A stretch of DNA of 21,472 nucleotides, taken from an uncultured Carnobacterium sp. GTDB taxonomy: Bacteria; Bacillota; Bacilli; Lactobacillales; Aerococcaceae. The stretch spans positions 1 through 21,472 of the forward strand of contig CALCML010000159.1 of the NCBI GenBank assembly GCA_937967765.1. The letters are read 5' to 3'. Both the position numbers and the translations under genes were made by a program. Shown piece after piece: positions 6,721 through 14,551 of the stretch. The notes beneath the pieces are model-generated. The model was not told where the DNA came from and searched no databases. It was given only the letters and a program-made list of their open reading frames with translations. Numbering within the stretch: position 1 is the stretch's first letter; each line of letters begins with the position of its first letter.

Positions 6721-7278
6721 ATGACACAACAACAATATAACAACAACTTTGATCGCGAATTCGGTTGGGACGACACAATTCAAAAAGATTCTGAATTCGT
6801 CTTTTTGCCAGACGGCCTATACTGGTTCACGGTTAAGGAATACGAGCGCGGACGTCACACACCGAACCCGCAAAATCCCGGAAAGTTGCCAGCTTGTCCT
6901 AAAGCGACAGTACACCTTACTATCGTAGCGAATGAAGGCGAAACAGAACTCCGTCACAATCTCTTCTTACATAGTTCAACTGAGGGAATGTTATCAGCGT
7001 TCTTTGGAGCTATTGGGCAAAAACGTAAAGGCGAACCCCTTCGTATGGACTGGAACGCGATCATCGGAAAAGTCGGAGTTTGTAAAGTTGGATCTCGCGA
7101 GTACAACGGCAATAAATACAACGAAGTAAAAGGCATGATTTACGCCGAAGACGTGGACTATACGAAAGTATTGAACGCGCAACCGGGACAACAAGCCCCA
7201 GCGTACCAACAACCAGCGCCACAATACCAACAACCACAACAACCAGCACAGGGAGGCTTCACAGGAGGGCCGTTCTAA
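6721..7278 (+). CDS. DUF669 protein, probable ssDNA-binding partner
   Basis: A 185-aa protein matching the phage DUF669 pattern: an N-terminal FDREFGWDD motif, a beta-rich core to about 145 and a flexible Q/P-rich tail ending GGFTGGPF. DUF669 proteins sit beside Sak4-like ATPases in Gram-positive phages and are proposed to act like SSB. The tail layout (disordered linker plus aromatic tip) is like SSB, but the acidic residues of the usual SSB tip are missing. AAAAAAGGAG precedes the start. Confidence 0.85.
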   Translation: MTQQQYNNNFDREFGWDDTIQKDSEFVFLPDGLYWFTVKEYERGRHTPNPQNPGKLPACPKATVHLTIVANEGETELRHNLFLHSSTEGMLSAFFGAIGQKRKGEPLRMDWNAIIGKVGVCKVGSREYNGNKYNEVKGMIYAEDVDYTKVLNAQPGQQAPAYQQPAPQYQQPQQPAQGGFTGGPF

Positions 7279-7296
7279 TATAGGAGGTTCTAAAGT

Positions 7297-8880
7297 ATGG
7301 AGTTAAGACCCTATCAACAAGAGGCGCGGGAAGCCGTTCAGAAGGAGTGGGCAGAAGGGCGAAAACGTACCCTTCTAGTCCTTCCGACTGGGACGGGAAA
7401 AACGGTCGTCTTTTCGAAAATTATTGAAGATCAAGTCCGAGAAGGGAAGCGCGTGTTAGTGCTCGCTCACAGATCCGAGTTATTAGATCAAGCAAGCGAC
7501 AAGCTAAAAACCGCGACGGGACTCGGTACAGCGCTAGAAAAAGCCGAAAGTACGTCAATAGGCTCTTGGTATCGGGTGGTCGTGGGATCTGTCCAAACTA
7601 TGCAACGTGAGAAACGCTTGAGTCAATTCCCGCCCAACTGGTTTGACGTGATCGTGGTCGATGAGGCACACCACGCTATATCTGACGGCTATCAAAAGGT
7701 ATTGAATCACTTCCAAGATTCGCAAGTTTTGGGGGTAACAGCGACCCCAGACCGTGGAGATATGAAGAACCTCGGATCGTATTTTGACAGCTTGGCCTAT
7801 GAGTACTCACTTGTGCAAGCAATCAAAGAAGGCTACTTGTCCAAGATTAAGGCCTTAACGATTCCACTTGATCTCGACTTATCAAGCGTTTCAATGTCCG
7901 CGGGAGATTTTAAAGCGAGCGACGTCGGGACGGCACTTGATCCGTATCTCGTACAGATTGCGGACGAAATGGCCAAGTATTGCAAGGACAGAAAAACAGT
8001 CGTCTTTCTTCCGCTAGTAAAGACTAGCCAGAAATTCCGCGATATCTTAAACGAGCGAGGCTTTAAAGCAGCCGAAGTGAACGGCGAATCAAAAGATCGG
8101 GCCGAAGCGCTCGAAGACTTCGAAAAGGGCCGATATAATGTTCTATGCAATTCTATGTTACTCACGGAAGGGTGGGATTGCCCTTCGGTTGATTGTGTGG
8201 TCGTGTTACGTCCGACAAAAGTCCGGGCGCTCTATTCTCAAATGGTCGGGCGTGGGACGCGTCTCTTCCCCGGGAAAGAAGAGCTTCTTCTTCTCGATTT
8301 TCTATGGCACACGGAACGGCACGAGCTTTGCCGGCCGGCTCACTTAATTTGTGAGAGTCCGGAAGTTGCAAAGAAAATGGTCGAAAACATGGAAGAAGAA
8401 ACAGGCGTCGTGCTCGATCTCGAGGCTATGGAAGCCAAAAGCGCGGAAGATGTCGTCGCAGAACGTGAAGAAGCTCTTGCGAAACAACTTGCGGAAATGA
8501 GAAAACGCAAGCGGAAACTCGTCGATCCGCTTCAATTTGAAATGTCTATCCATGCTGAAGATCTTTCAAACTATGTACCTAACTTCGGCTGGGAGATGGC
8601 TCCGCCTTCTGAAAACCAACTCAAGGCCCTCGAAAAGTACGGTATTTTCACCGACGAAGTGGGCAACGCCGGAAAAGCAAATCTATTGCTTGACCGTTTG
8701 AACAAGCGCAGAAACGAAGGACTTTCGACACCGAAGCAAATCCGCTTCCTCGAAAGTCGAGGCTTCCGCAACGTCGGAATGTGGAACTTTGAAAGCGCAA
8801 GAAATATGATCGATCGTATCGCTGCTAACGGGTGGAGAATACCGCACGGAATCAGAGCGAGCGAATATGTACCAGATTAA
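7297..8880 (+). CDS. DEAH-box superfamily 2 helicase
   Basis: A 527-aa SF2 helicase of the phage DEAD/DEAH type. Motif I is PTGTGKT at 30-36, motif II DEAH at 122-125 and motif III TAT at 148-150. GWDCPSVD at about 292-299 and motif VI QMVGRGTR at 315-322 complete the two RecA lobes. The C-terminal 150 residues include a short KQIRFLESRGF stretch typical of these phage helicases. It probably remodels DNA forks or recombination intermediates. AGGAGG precedes the start. The adhesin gene follows after only 19 nt. Confidence 0.93.
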   Translation: MELRPYQQEAREAVQKEWAEGRKRTLLVLPTGTGKTVVFSKIIEDQVREGKRVLVLAHRSELLDQASDKLKTATGLGTALEKAESTSIGSWYRVVVGSVQTMQREKRLSQFPPNWFDVIVVDEAHHAISDGYQKVLNHFQDSQVLGVTATPDRGDMKNLGSYFDSLAYEYSLVQAIKEGYLSKIKALTIPLDLDLSSVSMSAGDFKASDVGTALDPYLVQIADEMAKYCKDRKTVVFLPLVKTSQKFRDILNERGFKAAEVNGESKDRAEALEDFEKGRYNVLCNSMLLTEGWDCPSVDCVVVLRPTKVRALYSQMVGRGTRLFPGKEELLLLDFLWHTERHELCRPAHLICESPEVAKKMVENMEEETGVVLDLEAMEAKSAEDVVAEREEALAKQLAEMRKRKRKLVDPLQFEMSIHAEDLSNYVPNFGWEMAPPSENQLKALEKYGIFTDEVGNAGKANLLLDRLNKRRNEGLSTPKQIRFLESRGFRNVGMWNFESARNMIDRIAANGWRIPHGIRASEYVPD

Positions 8881-8899
8881 AAAAATGAGGAGAAACACA

Positions 8900-10534
8900 A
8901 TGAAAACTAACAAATTAACACTTTTGACAGTTGCAACAATTGCGACAGCGACACTTGGAATTAAGGGAGTAAATGCCGATGAGTCTGATCGAGGAATCAC
9001 GCCAGAGACAACAACAATTGCAACAAACCAAAGCGGAGAAGCAAGCGGAACTGAATCAGCTATTCCAACAACGAAAGCAGATCAACCGTCAAATTCTGGA
9101 AATGCAACGGGAACAGGAAGCGCTGAAGCTAAGAATAACGAACGAGAAGGACTTCCAACAAGTTTTGAAAAGAGCGGGAATGTGATTGAAGTCAAGAATC
9201 CGGAAGTCGTTGTCGATCAGTCAAACGGCACAGGAAAGTATCAACCTTTTAGCGTGGAATATAAGAACGTACACTTCCCGGACGATCTCACGATCAACGA
9301 AGGGGACAAAGTGACGTTTACCCTTCCAAAAGAAGTCGCTTTTCAAACGAGCTTCACGTTTGATGTACACAATCCAGAAAACGCCGTTGTCGGTCAAGCT
9401 ACCGCAGACAGCACAGCCGGCACAGTTACGACCGTATTCAACGACTATTTCAAAAACCACCCACTAAACAAGCAAATGAGCCTTAAGCTCGACGCAAAAT
9501 GGACCGATAAAGTCGAGAGTGGCAAACCAGTAACCGCGAATTTTAACGGCACAGTCGTAACGGCTCAAATCGGCAAAGAGCAAGTGATTGGAAAAGATGA
9601 ACTCCTTTCCAAGTGGGGGAGCCAAGATGAAAATGACCCGACAGTCATCAACTGGACTGTACGCGTCAATTATGCGCGAAAAGTCTTGAATTACGTTAAA
9701 TTGATCGACACAATGAGCGAAAATCAAAAGTTAGTTGATAACTACTTTGAAATCAAGAATATTGAAAGCGTTGATCCTTGGATTGACAAAGGATCTGCAA
9801 TGGATCTTGTTAAATCAATCAGTAAGAGCGATCACGGCTTCGAGATCACTATGGACCGCTTGGATCATATGATCTATCTTTATTACAAGACCAAACTAAC
9901 AAACGCGGTCAAAGACAGCACGAATCCAACAAATAAGGTCGAACTCAAGGCTGAAACTGACGGAGCTATTTCATATAGTTACGTTCAACTTGTCGGAGGG
10001 CGTGGAGACGCTTCGGGCGAAAATAAACCCGCTCCAGTCTTTGAAATTCCGAATGACGCTCCTAAATACGAAAAACCGTCAATCAACATCGAAGATATTC
10101 CGCTTATGCCTCCGGCTCCAATCCTTGATAAACCAGAATGGAAGGGCGGTACAGTACCGTTTGACGCTCCGCAACTTGACAAGCCAGAATGGCAAGGTGG
10201 GGTAACACCTCCGGACGCGCCAATATTGGACAAACCGGAACTAGTGATCGATATTCCAGAGCCTAAACAAGATAAACCAAACACACCAAACGAAACAACT
10301 GACAAGCCAAACACGCCAGCGCCAAAAGAAGCGCCAAAAGTCGAAGAAGTGAAAATCACTAATCGTGTGGAAAATCACGCGAAAATCACGCGAAACGAAT
10401 CCGAAGAAACAGTCGAAGCGTACAGCGCACCGGCTACACTTCCTAATACGGGATCAGGATTCGGAATCGCGATCAGCCTCCTCGGACTATTGGGATTGAG
10501 CCTTGGAATTGCAGCAACGAAGAAAGAAAACTAA
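8900..10534 (+). CDS. LPXTG cell-wall-anchored adhesin encoded by the phage
   Basis: A 544-aa surface protein. Residues 1-26 are a signal peptide (MKTNK, hydrophobic core, cleavage near VNA-DE). A T/S/N-rich segment (27-90) is followed by a beta-rich region (about 95-365) resembling the Ig-like ligand-binding domains of SdrG/MSCRAMM-type adhesins. RGD is at 368-370. A proline-rich stalk follows with three DKPE units (410-446). The sorting signal is LPNTG at 514-518, a hydrophobic segment and a KKEN tail. Sortase A would link it to peptidoglycan. It sits between the helicase and primase genes with GAGGAG before the ATG and no visible promoter of its own. The family call for the binding domain is by pattern only. 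Confidence 0.88.
   Translation: MKTNKLTLLTVATIATATLGIKGVNADESDRGITPETTTIATNQSGEASGTESAIPTTKADQPSNSGNATGTGSAEAKNNEREGLPTSFEKSGNVIEVKNPEVVVDQSNGTGKYQPFSVEYKNVHFPDDLTINEGDKVTFTLPKEVAFQTSFTFDVHNPENAVVGQATADSTAGTVTTVFNDYFKNHPLNKQMSLKLDAKWTDKVESGKPVTANFNGTVVTAQIGKEQVIGKDELLSKWGSQDENDPTVINWTVRVNYARKVLNYVKLIDTMSENQKLVDNYFEIKNIESVDPWIDKGSAMDLVKSISKSDHGFEITMDRLDHMIYLYYKTKLTNAVKDSTNPTNKVELKAETDGAISYSYVQLVGGRGDASGENKPAPVFEIPNDAPKYEKPSINIEDIPLMPPAPILDKPEWKGGTVPFDAPQLDKPEWQGGVTPPDAPILDKPELVIDIPEPKQDKPNTPNETTDKPNTPAPKEAPKVEEVKITNRVENHAKITRNESEETVEAYSAPATLPNTGSGFGIAISLLGLLGLSLGIAATKKEN
8979..9185 (+). CDS. Candidate overlapping coiled-coil gene (other frame)
   Basis: A 68-aa frame lies wholly inside the 5' part of the adhesin gene, in a different frame. 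It starts ATG 8979 (MSLIEESRQRQQQLQQ) with GGGAG 9 nt upstream; an in-frame ATG also lies at 8973. The product is rich in Q, R, E and K, with a regular heptad of L14, L25, L28, I35, I39, M42, L49 and I53, so it would form a coiled coil. The adhesin frame here encodes low-complexity T/S/A/N-rich sequence, which tolerates overprinting. It could still be a chance frame. Confidence 0.4.
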   Translation: MSLIEESRQRQQQLQQTKAEKQAELNQLFQQRKQINRQILEMQREQEALKLRITNEKDFQQVLKRAGM

Positions 10535-10553
10535 AAAGGAATAGAGGGGACTA

Positions 10554-12830
10554 ATGGAACGAGAATTTGACCTATTACCATTGTTAGACCATATAGACCC
10601 CTCGATTCTGTCTTATCAAGAATGGATAAACGTCGGAATGGCCTTAAAACACGAAGGGTACACGGCCTCAGATTGGGATAATTGGTCCTTACGAGATCCG
10701 GCCCGGTATCGTAAATTTGAGTGTTTCAAAAAATGGGACACTTTCAACGAAGAAGCGGGCTCGATTGTTACGGGCGGGACGATTGTCCAGCTTGCGAAAG
10801 ATCACGGCTGGGTGAATCCGTACTCAAGCGATAGTGAGGGCGCTCATGAACTCGACTGGAACGATACCATCGATCGAGACTATCGCGTCATTGATAAGAA
10901 CTGGATCGAGGGGAAAGAGATTCACGAGCCTACAAACTGGAACCCAGTACAAGAGATTATCAAGTACCTAGAGGCCTTGTTTGAATCGTCCGAGAATGTC
11001 GGTTATGTTACTGAGTCATATCCAAAAGTAAACGACGAAACGGGCGAAATAGAGAAATGGCTTCCGACTAAGGGGGCGTATGACCGGACAGCGGGGCAAC
11101 TAATCGAGCAATTATCCAAGTGTAACGGCGATATTGGGGCGGTCCTCGGGGACTATCACAAGGAAGCGGGCGCGTGGATTCGCTTCAATCCGCTCGACGG
11201 TAAGGGCGCGAAAAATGAAAACGTGACTGAATTCCGCTATGCCCTCGTTGAGTCAGACAGCATGAGCATTGAGAAACAAAACGCGATCTATAAGGAACTA
11301 GAACTTCCAATCGTGGCCCTTGTCTATAGTGGGAACAAGTCCTTACACGCTATCGTAAAGGTAGACGCGGGCAATTATGACGAATACAGAAAGCGCGTCG
11401 ACTACTTATATAAGATATGCCAAAAGAACGGAATATCAGTCGATACACAAAACCGCAATCCGTCGCGCTTGTCCCGTATGCCGGGATTCGAGCGAAACGG
11501 CCAGAAACAATTCCTCGTTGATACCAATATAGGAAAAGCCAACTGGGAAGAATGGTACCAGTATATTGAGGACTTAAACGACGATCTTCCAGATCCGGAA
11601 GGACTGGGCGATAGTTGGGACAACCTTCCAGAGCTTGCGCCCGAGCTGATCGAAGGAGTCCTTCGCCAAGGACACAAAATGCTGATCGCTGGGCCGTCCA
11701 AGGCTGGGAAGTCGTTCAGCTTGATCGAAATGTCAATCGCAATCGCAGAAGGCCACAAATGGCTTGAGTGGAAGTGTACACAAGGCAAGGTCCTATATGT
11801 CAATCTTGAGTTGGATCGCGCGTCATGTTTGCACCGCTTCCGCGACGTGTACGAAGCAATGGGACTTCAGCCTAACAACTTACAAAATATTGATATCTGG
11901 AACTTGCGCGGAAAGACTGTACCGATGGATAAGCTCGCTCCGAAATTGATCCGCCGATCCCTCAAAAAGAACTATATAGCCGTCATTATTGACCCGATCT
12001 ATAAAGTCCTTACGGGTGACGAAAACAGCGCGGATCAAATGGCACACTTTACAAACCAATTTGACAAAGTGGCGACAGAGCTCGGGTGCTCGGTTATCTA
12101 TTGCCACCACCACTCAAAAGGTGCTCAAGGGGGCAAGAAATCAATGGATCGGGCCAGTGGTTCGGGCGTATTCGCTCGAGATCCGGACGCGTTGATCGAC
12201 TTGGTTGAATTGGACGTCACAGAAGAATTACTCACGCAACGGATCAATCACACAGCCACTAGGATATACAAAGAGGCCTTACAAACGTGTAACCTTGGAT
12301 ATTACCAAGAGGAAGTAAGCCTCGACGATCTCCAAAGTCCCGTGATTATGCGGACACACTTCGAACAAGCGATTCCAAACGTGCTCGAGCGTAAGCCGTG
12401 GACAGATAAGATAGAACAAGCCCGTCGAGCGATCGAAATATCGACAGCGTGGCGCGTGGAAGGAACGCTTCGAGAGTTTGCCAAGTTCAAGCCTATCAAT
12501 ATGTGGTTTAGCTACCCAGTACATTTTCTGGACGATTCGGGCGTACTTGCTGATATCCAACTCGATGATACAAACGGGAACAACTCTCCATGGAAGAAAA
12601 ATTTCGACAAAAAAGAGACAAAAGAAGATAAAAGCGAAAAAGTCGAAAGCGCTATTTACTCAATCTATGATGGAATCAATCCAGTTACAATAGATGATCT
12701 TATCGAATATTTTTCGACAGATTCGAGACAAGTAAGTGAAAAAACAGTCCGTCGATGGATCAAAAATAATGGCAATTTTACAATTAAAAATAAGGAAATA
12801 TCGCCAAAAAATGACGAGGGACAAAAATAG
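10554..12830 (+). CDS. Primase-helicase replication protein
   Basis: A 758-aa replication protein. Residues about 10-86 match a PriCT-2-like domain (QEWINVGMALKHEG ... CFKKWDTF). An archaeo-eukaryotic primase-like region follows, with the acidic motif ESD (233-235), SGNKSLH (259-265) and the arginine-rich NRNPSRLSRMPG (300-311). A RecA/RepA-like helicase domain has Walker A GPSKAGKS (380-387), Walker B VIID ending at D480 and a CHHHSKG motif (517-523). The C-terminal 70 residues look like a winged helix (VSEKTVRRWIKNNG). It would unwind and prime at the phage origin. The repeat array just downstream is the likely site of action, and the repeats begin within the last codons of this gene. Confidence 0.9.
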   Translation: MEREFDLLPLLDHIDPSILSYQEWINVGMALKHEGYTASDWDNWSLRDPARYRKFECFKKWDTFNEEAGSIVTGGTIVQLAKDHGWVNPYSSDSEGAHELDWNDTIDRDYRVIDKNWIEGKEIHEPTNWNPVQEIIKYLEALFESSENVGYVTESYPKVNDETGEIEKWLPTKGAYDRTAGQLIEQLSKCNGDIGAVLGDYHKEAGAWIRFNPLDGKGAKNENVTEFRYALVESDSMSIEKQNAIYKELELPIVALVYSGNKSLHAIVKVDAGNYDEYRKRVDYLYKICQKNGISVDTQNRNPSRLSRMPGFERNGQKQFLVDTNIGKANWEEWYQYIEDLNDDLPDPEGLGDSWDNLPELAPELIEGVLRQGHKMLIAGPSKAGKSFSLIEMSIAIAEGHKWLEWKCTQGKVLYVNLELDRASCLHRFRDVYEAMGLQPNNLQNIDIWNLRGKTVPMDKLAPKLIRRSLKKNYIAVIIDPIYKVLTGDENSADQMAHFTNQFDKVATELGCSVIYCHHHSKGAQGGKKSMDRASGSGVFARDPDALIDLVELDVTEELLTQRINHTATRIYKEALQTCNLGYYQEEVSLDDLQSPVIMRTHFEQAIPNVLERKPWTDKIEQARRAIEISTAWRVEGTLREFAKFKPINMWFSYPVHFLDDSGVLADIQLDDTNGNNSPWKKNFDKKETKEDKSEKVESAIYSIYDGINPVTIDDLIEYFSTDSRQVSEKTVRRWIKNNGNFTIKNKEISPKNDEGQK

Positions 12831-13053
12831 GGACAGGGACAAATCGATGGACAAATCGATGGACAAAATTCGATATGTCCCTGTCCCTCGAGGGACAAAC
12901 ATCGAAATGTCCCTTGTCCCTGAGCGTGTCCTTTGAGGGACAAAATGAGGGACAAATCGATTAAATAATCGAAATGTCCCTGTCCCTGACGAGGGACAAA
13001 ACGAGGGACAGAATCTCTCCTCCTTTGGAGAGAGAGATTTAAGAAAATGTCCC
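12815..13053. repeat. GGGACA/TGTCCC repeat array, putative replication origin
   Basis: GGGACA occurs eight times (12818, 12830, 12836, 12892, 12937, 12949, 12993, 13005). TGTCCC occurs seven times (12876, 12882, 12908, 12915, 12975, 12981, 13048). There are also variant copies (TGGACA at 12848 and 12860, TGTCCT at 12927). Units pair as palindromes: a perfect 16-bp one at 12882-12897, a 12-bp inverted repeat 12830-12841 with 12876-12887, and a 12-of-14-pair hairpin at 12949-12980. ATCGAT or TCGA spacers recur. It follows the primase-helicase gene and contains no gene of its own. Inference: an iteron-like origin. Confidence 0.75.
13012..13039. repeat. CTCTC/GAGAG hairpin
   Basis: AATCTCTC at 13012-13019 is the inverse of GAGAGATT at 13032-13039; a shifted pairing of CTCTCC with GGAGAG and a TCCTTT loop is also possible. 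There is no T tract, so it is not a terminator. It may be part of the origin structure. Confidence 0.5.
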
Positions 13054-13057
13054 TGAG

Positions 13058-13138
13058 GTCCAAGAGGAACAGGAACAGGAACAGGGGGGCTTTGCTCCCG
13101 CCCCCTGTAACCCTGTAACCCTGTCCCCTAACTTGGAC
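13058..13138. repeat. Large imperfect cruciform beside the repeat array
   Basis: GTCCAAG (13058-13064) pairs with CTTGGAC (13132-13138). Inside, three AGGAACA units face three CCCTGTAA-type units, and the top is closed by ACAGGGGG against CCCCCTGT around GCTTTGCTCCCG. No T tract follows. A structure this large next to iterons fits an origin or a recombination/packaging signal; its role is unproven. Confidence 0.6.
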
Positions 13139-13209
13139 TTAGCGTGAGAGTGTGGTAAGTAAAAAGAAAATGCAAAAGAAAAAAAGTATAAAAAACGAGG
13201 TGGTGAAAT

Positions 13210-13629
13210 ATGATTGAGTTCTTTTTGCCGATGAAAAAAATTCCGACGACAACGCACCAACAGAAAAAAGTAAATGTCAGAAATGGCAAGCCGATTTTTT
13301 ACGAGCCCGAGGAATTGAAAAACGCTCGAGCGAAATTTGAAAGTTTGCTTGCGCGTCATGTACCGCCAGACAAATTGAAAGGTCCAATTCGGCTCACGGT
13401 CAAATGGTGCTTCCCGATGATTAAAGGGAAACGATCCGGCCAGTACAAGACGACCAAACCAGACACGGACAACCTTCAAAAATTATTCAAAGATTGCATG
13501 ACCAAGCTCGGCTTTTGGAAAGACGACGCAGAAGTCGCAAGCGAGATCGCTGAGAAGTTTTGGTCTGAGGTCGTGGGGATCTATGTCAGAGTAGAGGAGT
13601 GGGACGATGAATTATATACATTTCTTTAG
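13210..13629 (+). CDS. rusA: RusA-family Holliday junction resolvase
   Basis: A 139-aa endonuclease of the RusA family. The family signature is KPDTDN at 83-88, then KLFKDCMTKLGFWKDDAEV at 91-109. The metal-binding acidic residues D85, D87, D105 and D106 are all present. RusA dimers cut four-way junctions formed during recombination and replication, preparing phage DNA for packaging. The gene follows the origin-like repeats; GAGGTGG precedes its ATG after an A-rich stretch. Length is typical. Confidence 0.93.
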   Translation: MIEFFLPMKKIPTTTHQQKKVNVRNGKPIFYEPEELKNARAKFESLLARHVPPDKLKGPIRLTVKWCFPMIKGKRSGQYKTTKPDTDNLQKLFKDCMTKLGFWKDDAEVASEIAEKFWSEVVGIYVRVEEWDDELYTFL

Positions 13630-13828
13630 CGTCGAGCTCCCGGACTTTATGGCTAGAAATAACCAAGTCGCGCAAAGCCTCGGATTCGGTTCCGAGCGCT
13701 ATTGGTTTTGGACCGTAGACGCGATCGCTGAGATCTGCAAAAAGTACCATGACGACGAATTAGTCGTGAAGCAATTCGGGCTCTTGTTTGAATGGCTAGA
13801 AAAGCAAGCGGAAGGAGTGGCACAATGA
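13607..13828 (+). CDS. Small conserved phage protein
   Basis: A 73-aa protein that starts 23 nt inside the rusA end, with GAGGAG upstream. It is mostly helical, with aromatic residues clustered around RYWFWTVDAIAEIC. No transmembrane segment or known motif is seen. It belongs to the middle operon and is coupled to both neighbours (its stop overlaps the next start, ATGA). Function unknown. Confidence 0.7.
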   Translation: MNYIHFFSVELPDFMARNNQVAQSLGFGSERYWFWTVDAIAEICKKYHDDELVVKQFGLLFEWLEKQAEGVAQ

Positions 13829-14055
13829 AAGAGAAGACGTACTATGAAGTTATTGGCAAGATGGAAGAGAAGAGATACGACGAAATAGAAAGTCAACTAT
13901 CTCTTGGTGAAATTTGCGTCGAACTCATAAAACGAATTGAAAATAAAAAAGACGTATTCGGAGCTAGTAAATTGATAACGATCAATGGCAAAAAATATGA
14001 CTTAAAAATCTTTGAGTGGGGAAGAAGGCCAAACAATGGAATACGTGAAATATGA
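13825..14055 (+). CDS. Hypothetical phage protein
   Basis: A 76-aa product from the ATG at 13825, which overlaps the previous TGA and has AAGGAGTGG upstream. The frame is open further upstream but lacks a better start. It is helical at first (KMEEKRYDEIESQLSLGEICVELI is charged/amphipathic), followed by a short beta-like part (LITINGKKYDLKIFEW). No family recognised. It overlaps the next gene by 20 nt. Confidence 0.65.
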   Translation: MKEKTYYEVIGKMEEKRYDEIESQLSLGEICVELIKRIENKKDVFGASKLITINGKKYDLKIFEWGRRPNNGIREI

Positions 14056-14551
14056 TCCAAAACAACGCGAGGCCTTGAAAAAGAATCTTAGGCGCTTGAT
14101 GGACGAAAAAGGAGTCACGAAAGCCCAACTATCAAGAAAGCTGGGCTGGTCCTATAACACAATCGATTATTGGTTAAGAGGCGATCGCGTACCTGATCGG
14201 ACAGGAATCGAGGCTATATGCGATTATTTCGGGGTCTCAGACGTGGAATTATTGGGATCTGAAATGAAAGTCCGCACGTTTGCTTATTATAAAAACGACA
14301 CGCTTCTAGCGTTTGGCACGATGGAAGAGATCGCGGAACAAACTGGCCGAAAGATCGAATCGTTGCGGAGCTTGCTTTGCAACTCGAAGCGTTTCAACAA
14401 AACAACGAAAACATACATGATCGAGCTCGAGGACGATAGGCGCTACAAATTAAAATTCAAACAGTCGTTTACGATCGACGAGTTGAATCTAAAAGGAATC
14501 GGGTGGCTATTAGAAAGCCCACTCGTAGAAGTTGAAGAGGTGGAAGAATGA
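14036..14551 (+). CDS. XRE-family HTH regulator
   Basis: A 171-aa protein. The N-terminal domain (about 10-72) is an XRE helix-turn-helix: TKAQLSRKLGWSYNTIDYWLRG at about 28-49, then a DRTGIEAICDYFGVSDVELLG stretch typical of the domain end. A second part (about 78-145) carries GTMEEIAEQTGRKIESLRSLL, a further HTH-like stretch. The start ATG 14036 removes eight residues of a longer frame beginning at 14012. As a middle gene just before ArpU it could regulate the switch to late expression. Target unknown. Confidence 0.8.
   Translation: MEYVKYDPKQREALKKNLRRLMDEKGVTKAQLSRKLGWSYNTIDYWLRGDRVPDRTGIEAICDYFGVSDVELLGSEMKVRTFAYYKNDTLLAFGTMEEIAEQTGRKIESLRSLLCNSKRFNKTTKTYMIELEDDRRYKLKFKQSFTIDELNLKGIGWLLESPLVEVEEVEE

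Noticed and set aside
12815..13053. CRISPR array
   Set aside because: Repeat cores are only 6-12 bp, in both orientations and with irregular short spacers; no cas genes are present.
12665..13063. Reverse-strand 132-codon frame across the repeat array
   Set aside because: It is a by-product of the GGGACA/TGTCCC repeats (SICPSICP-type low complexity), lacks a good ribosome-binding site and overlaps the origin-like array.
13080..13109. Terminator at the G/C-rich hairpin
   Set aside because: No T tract follows in either direction.
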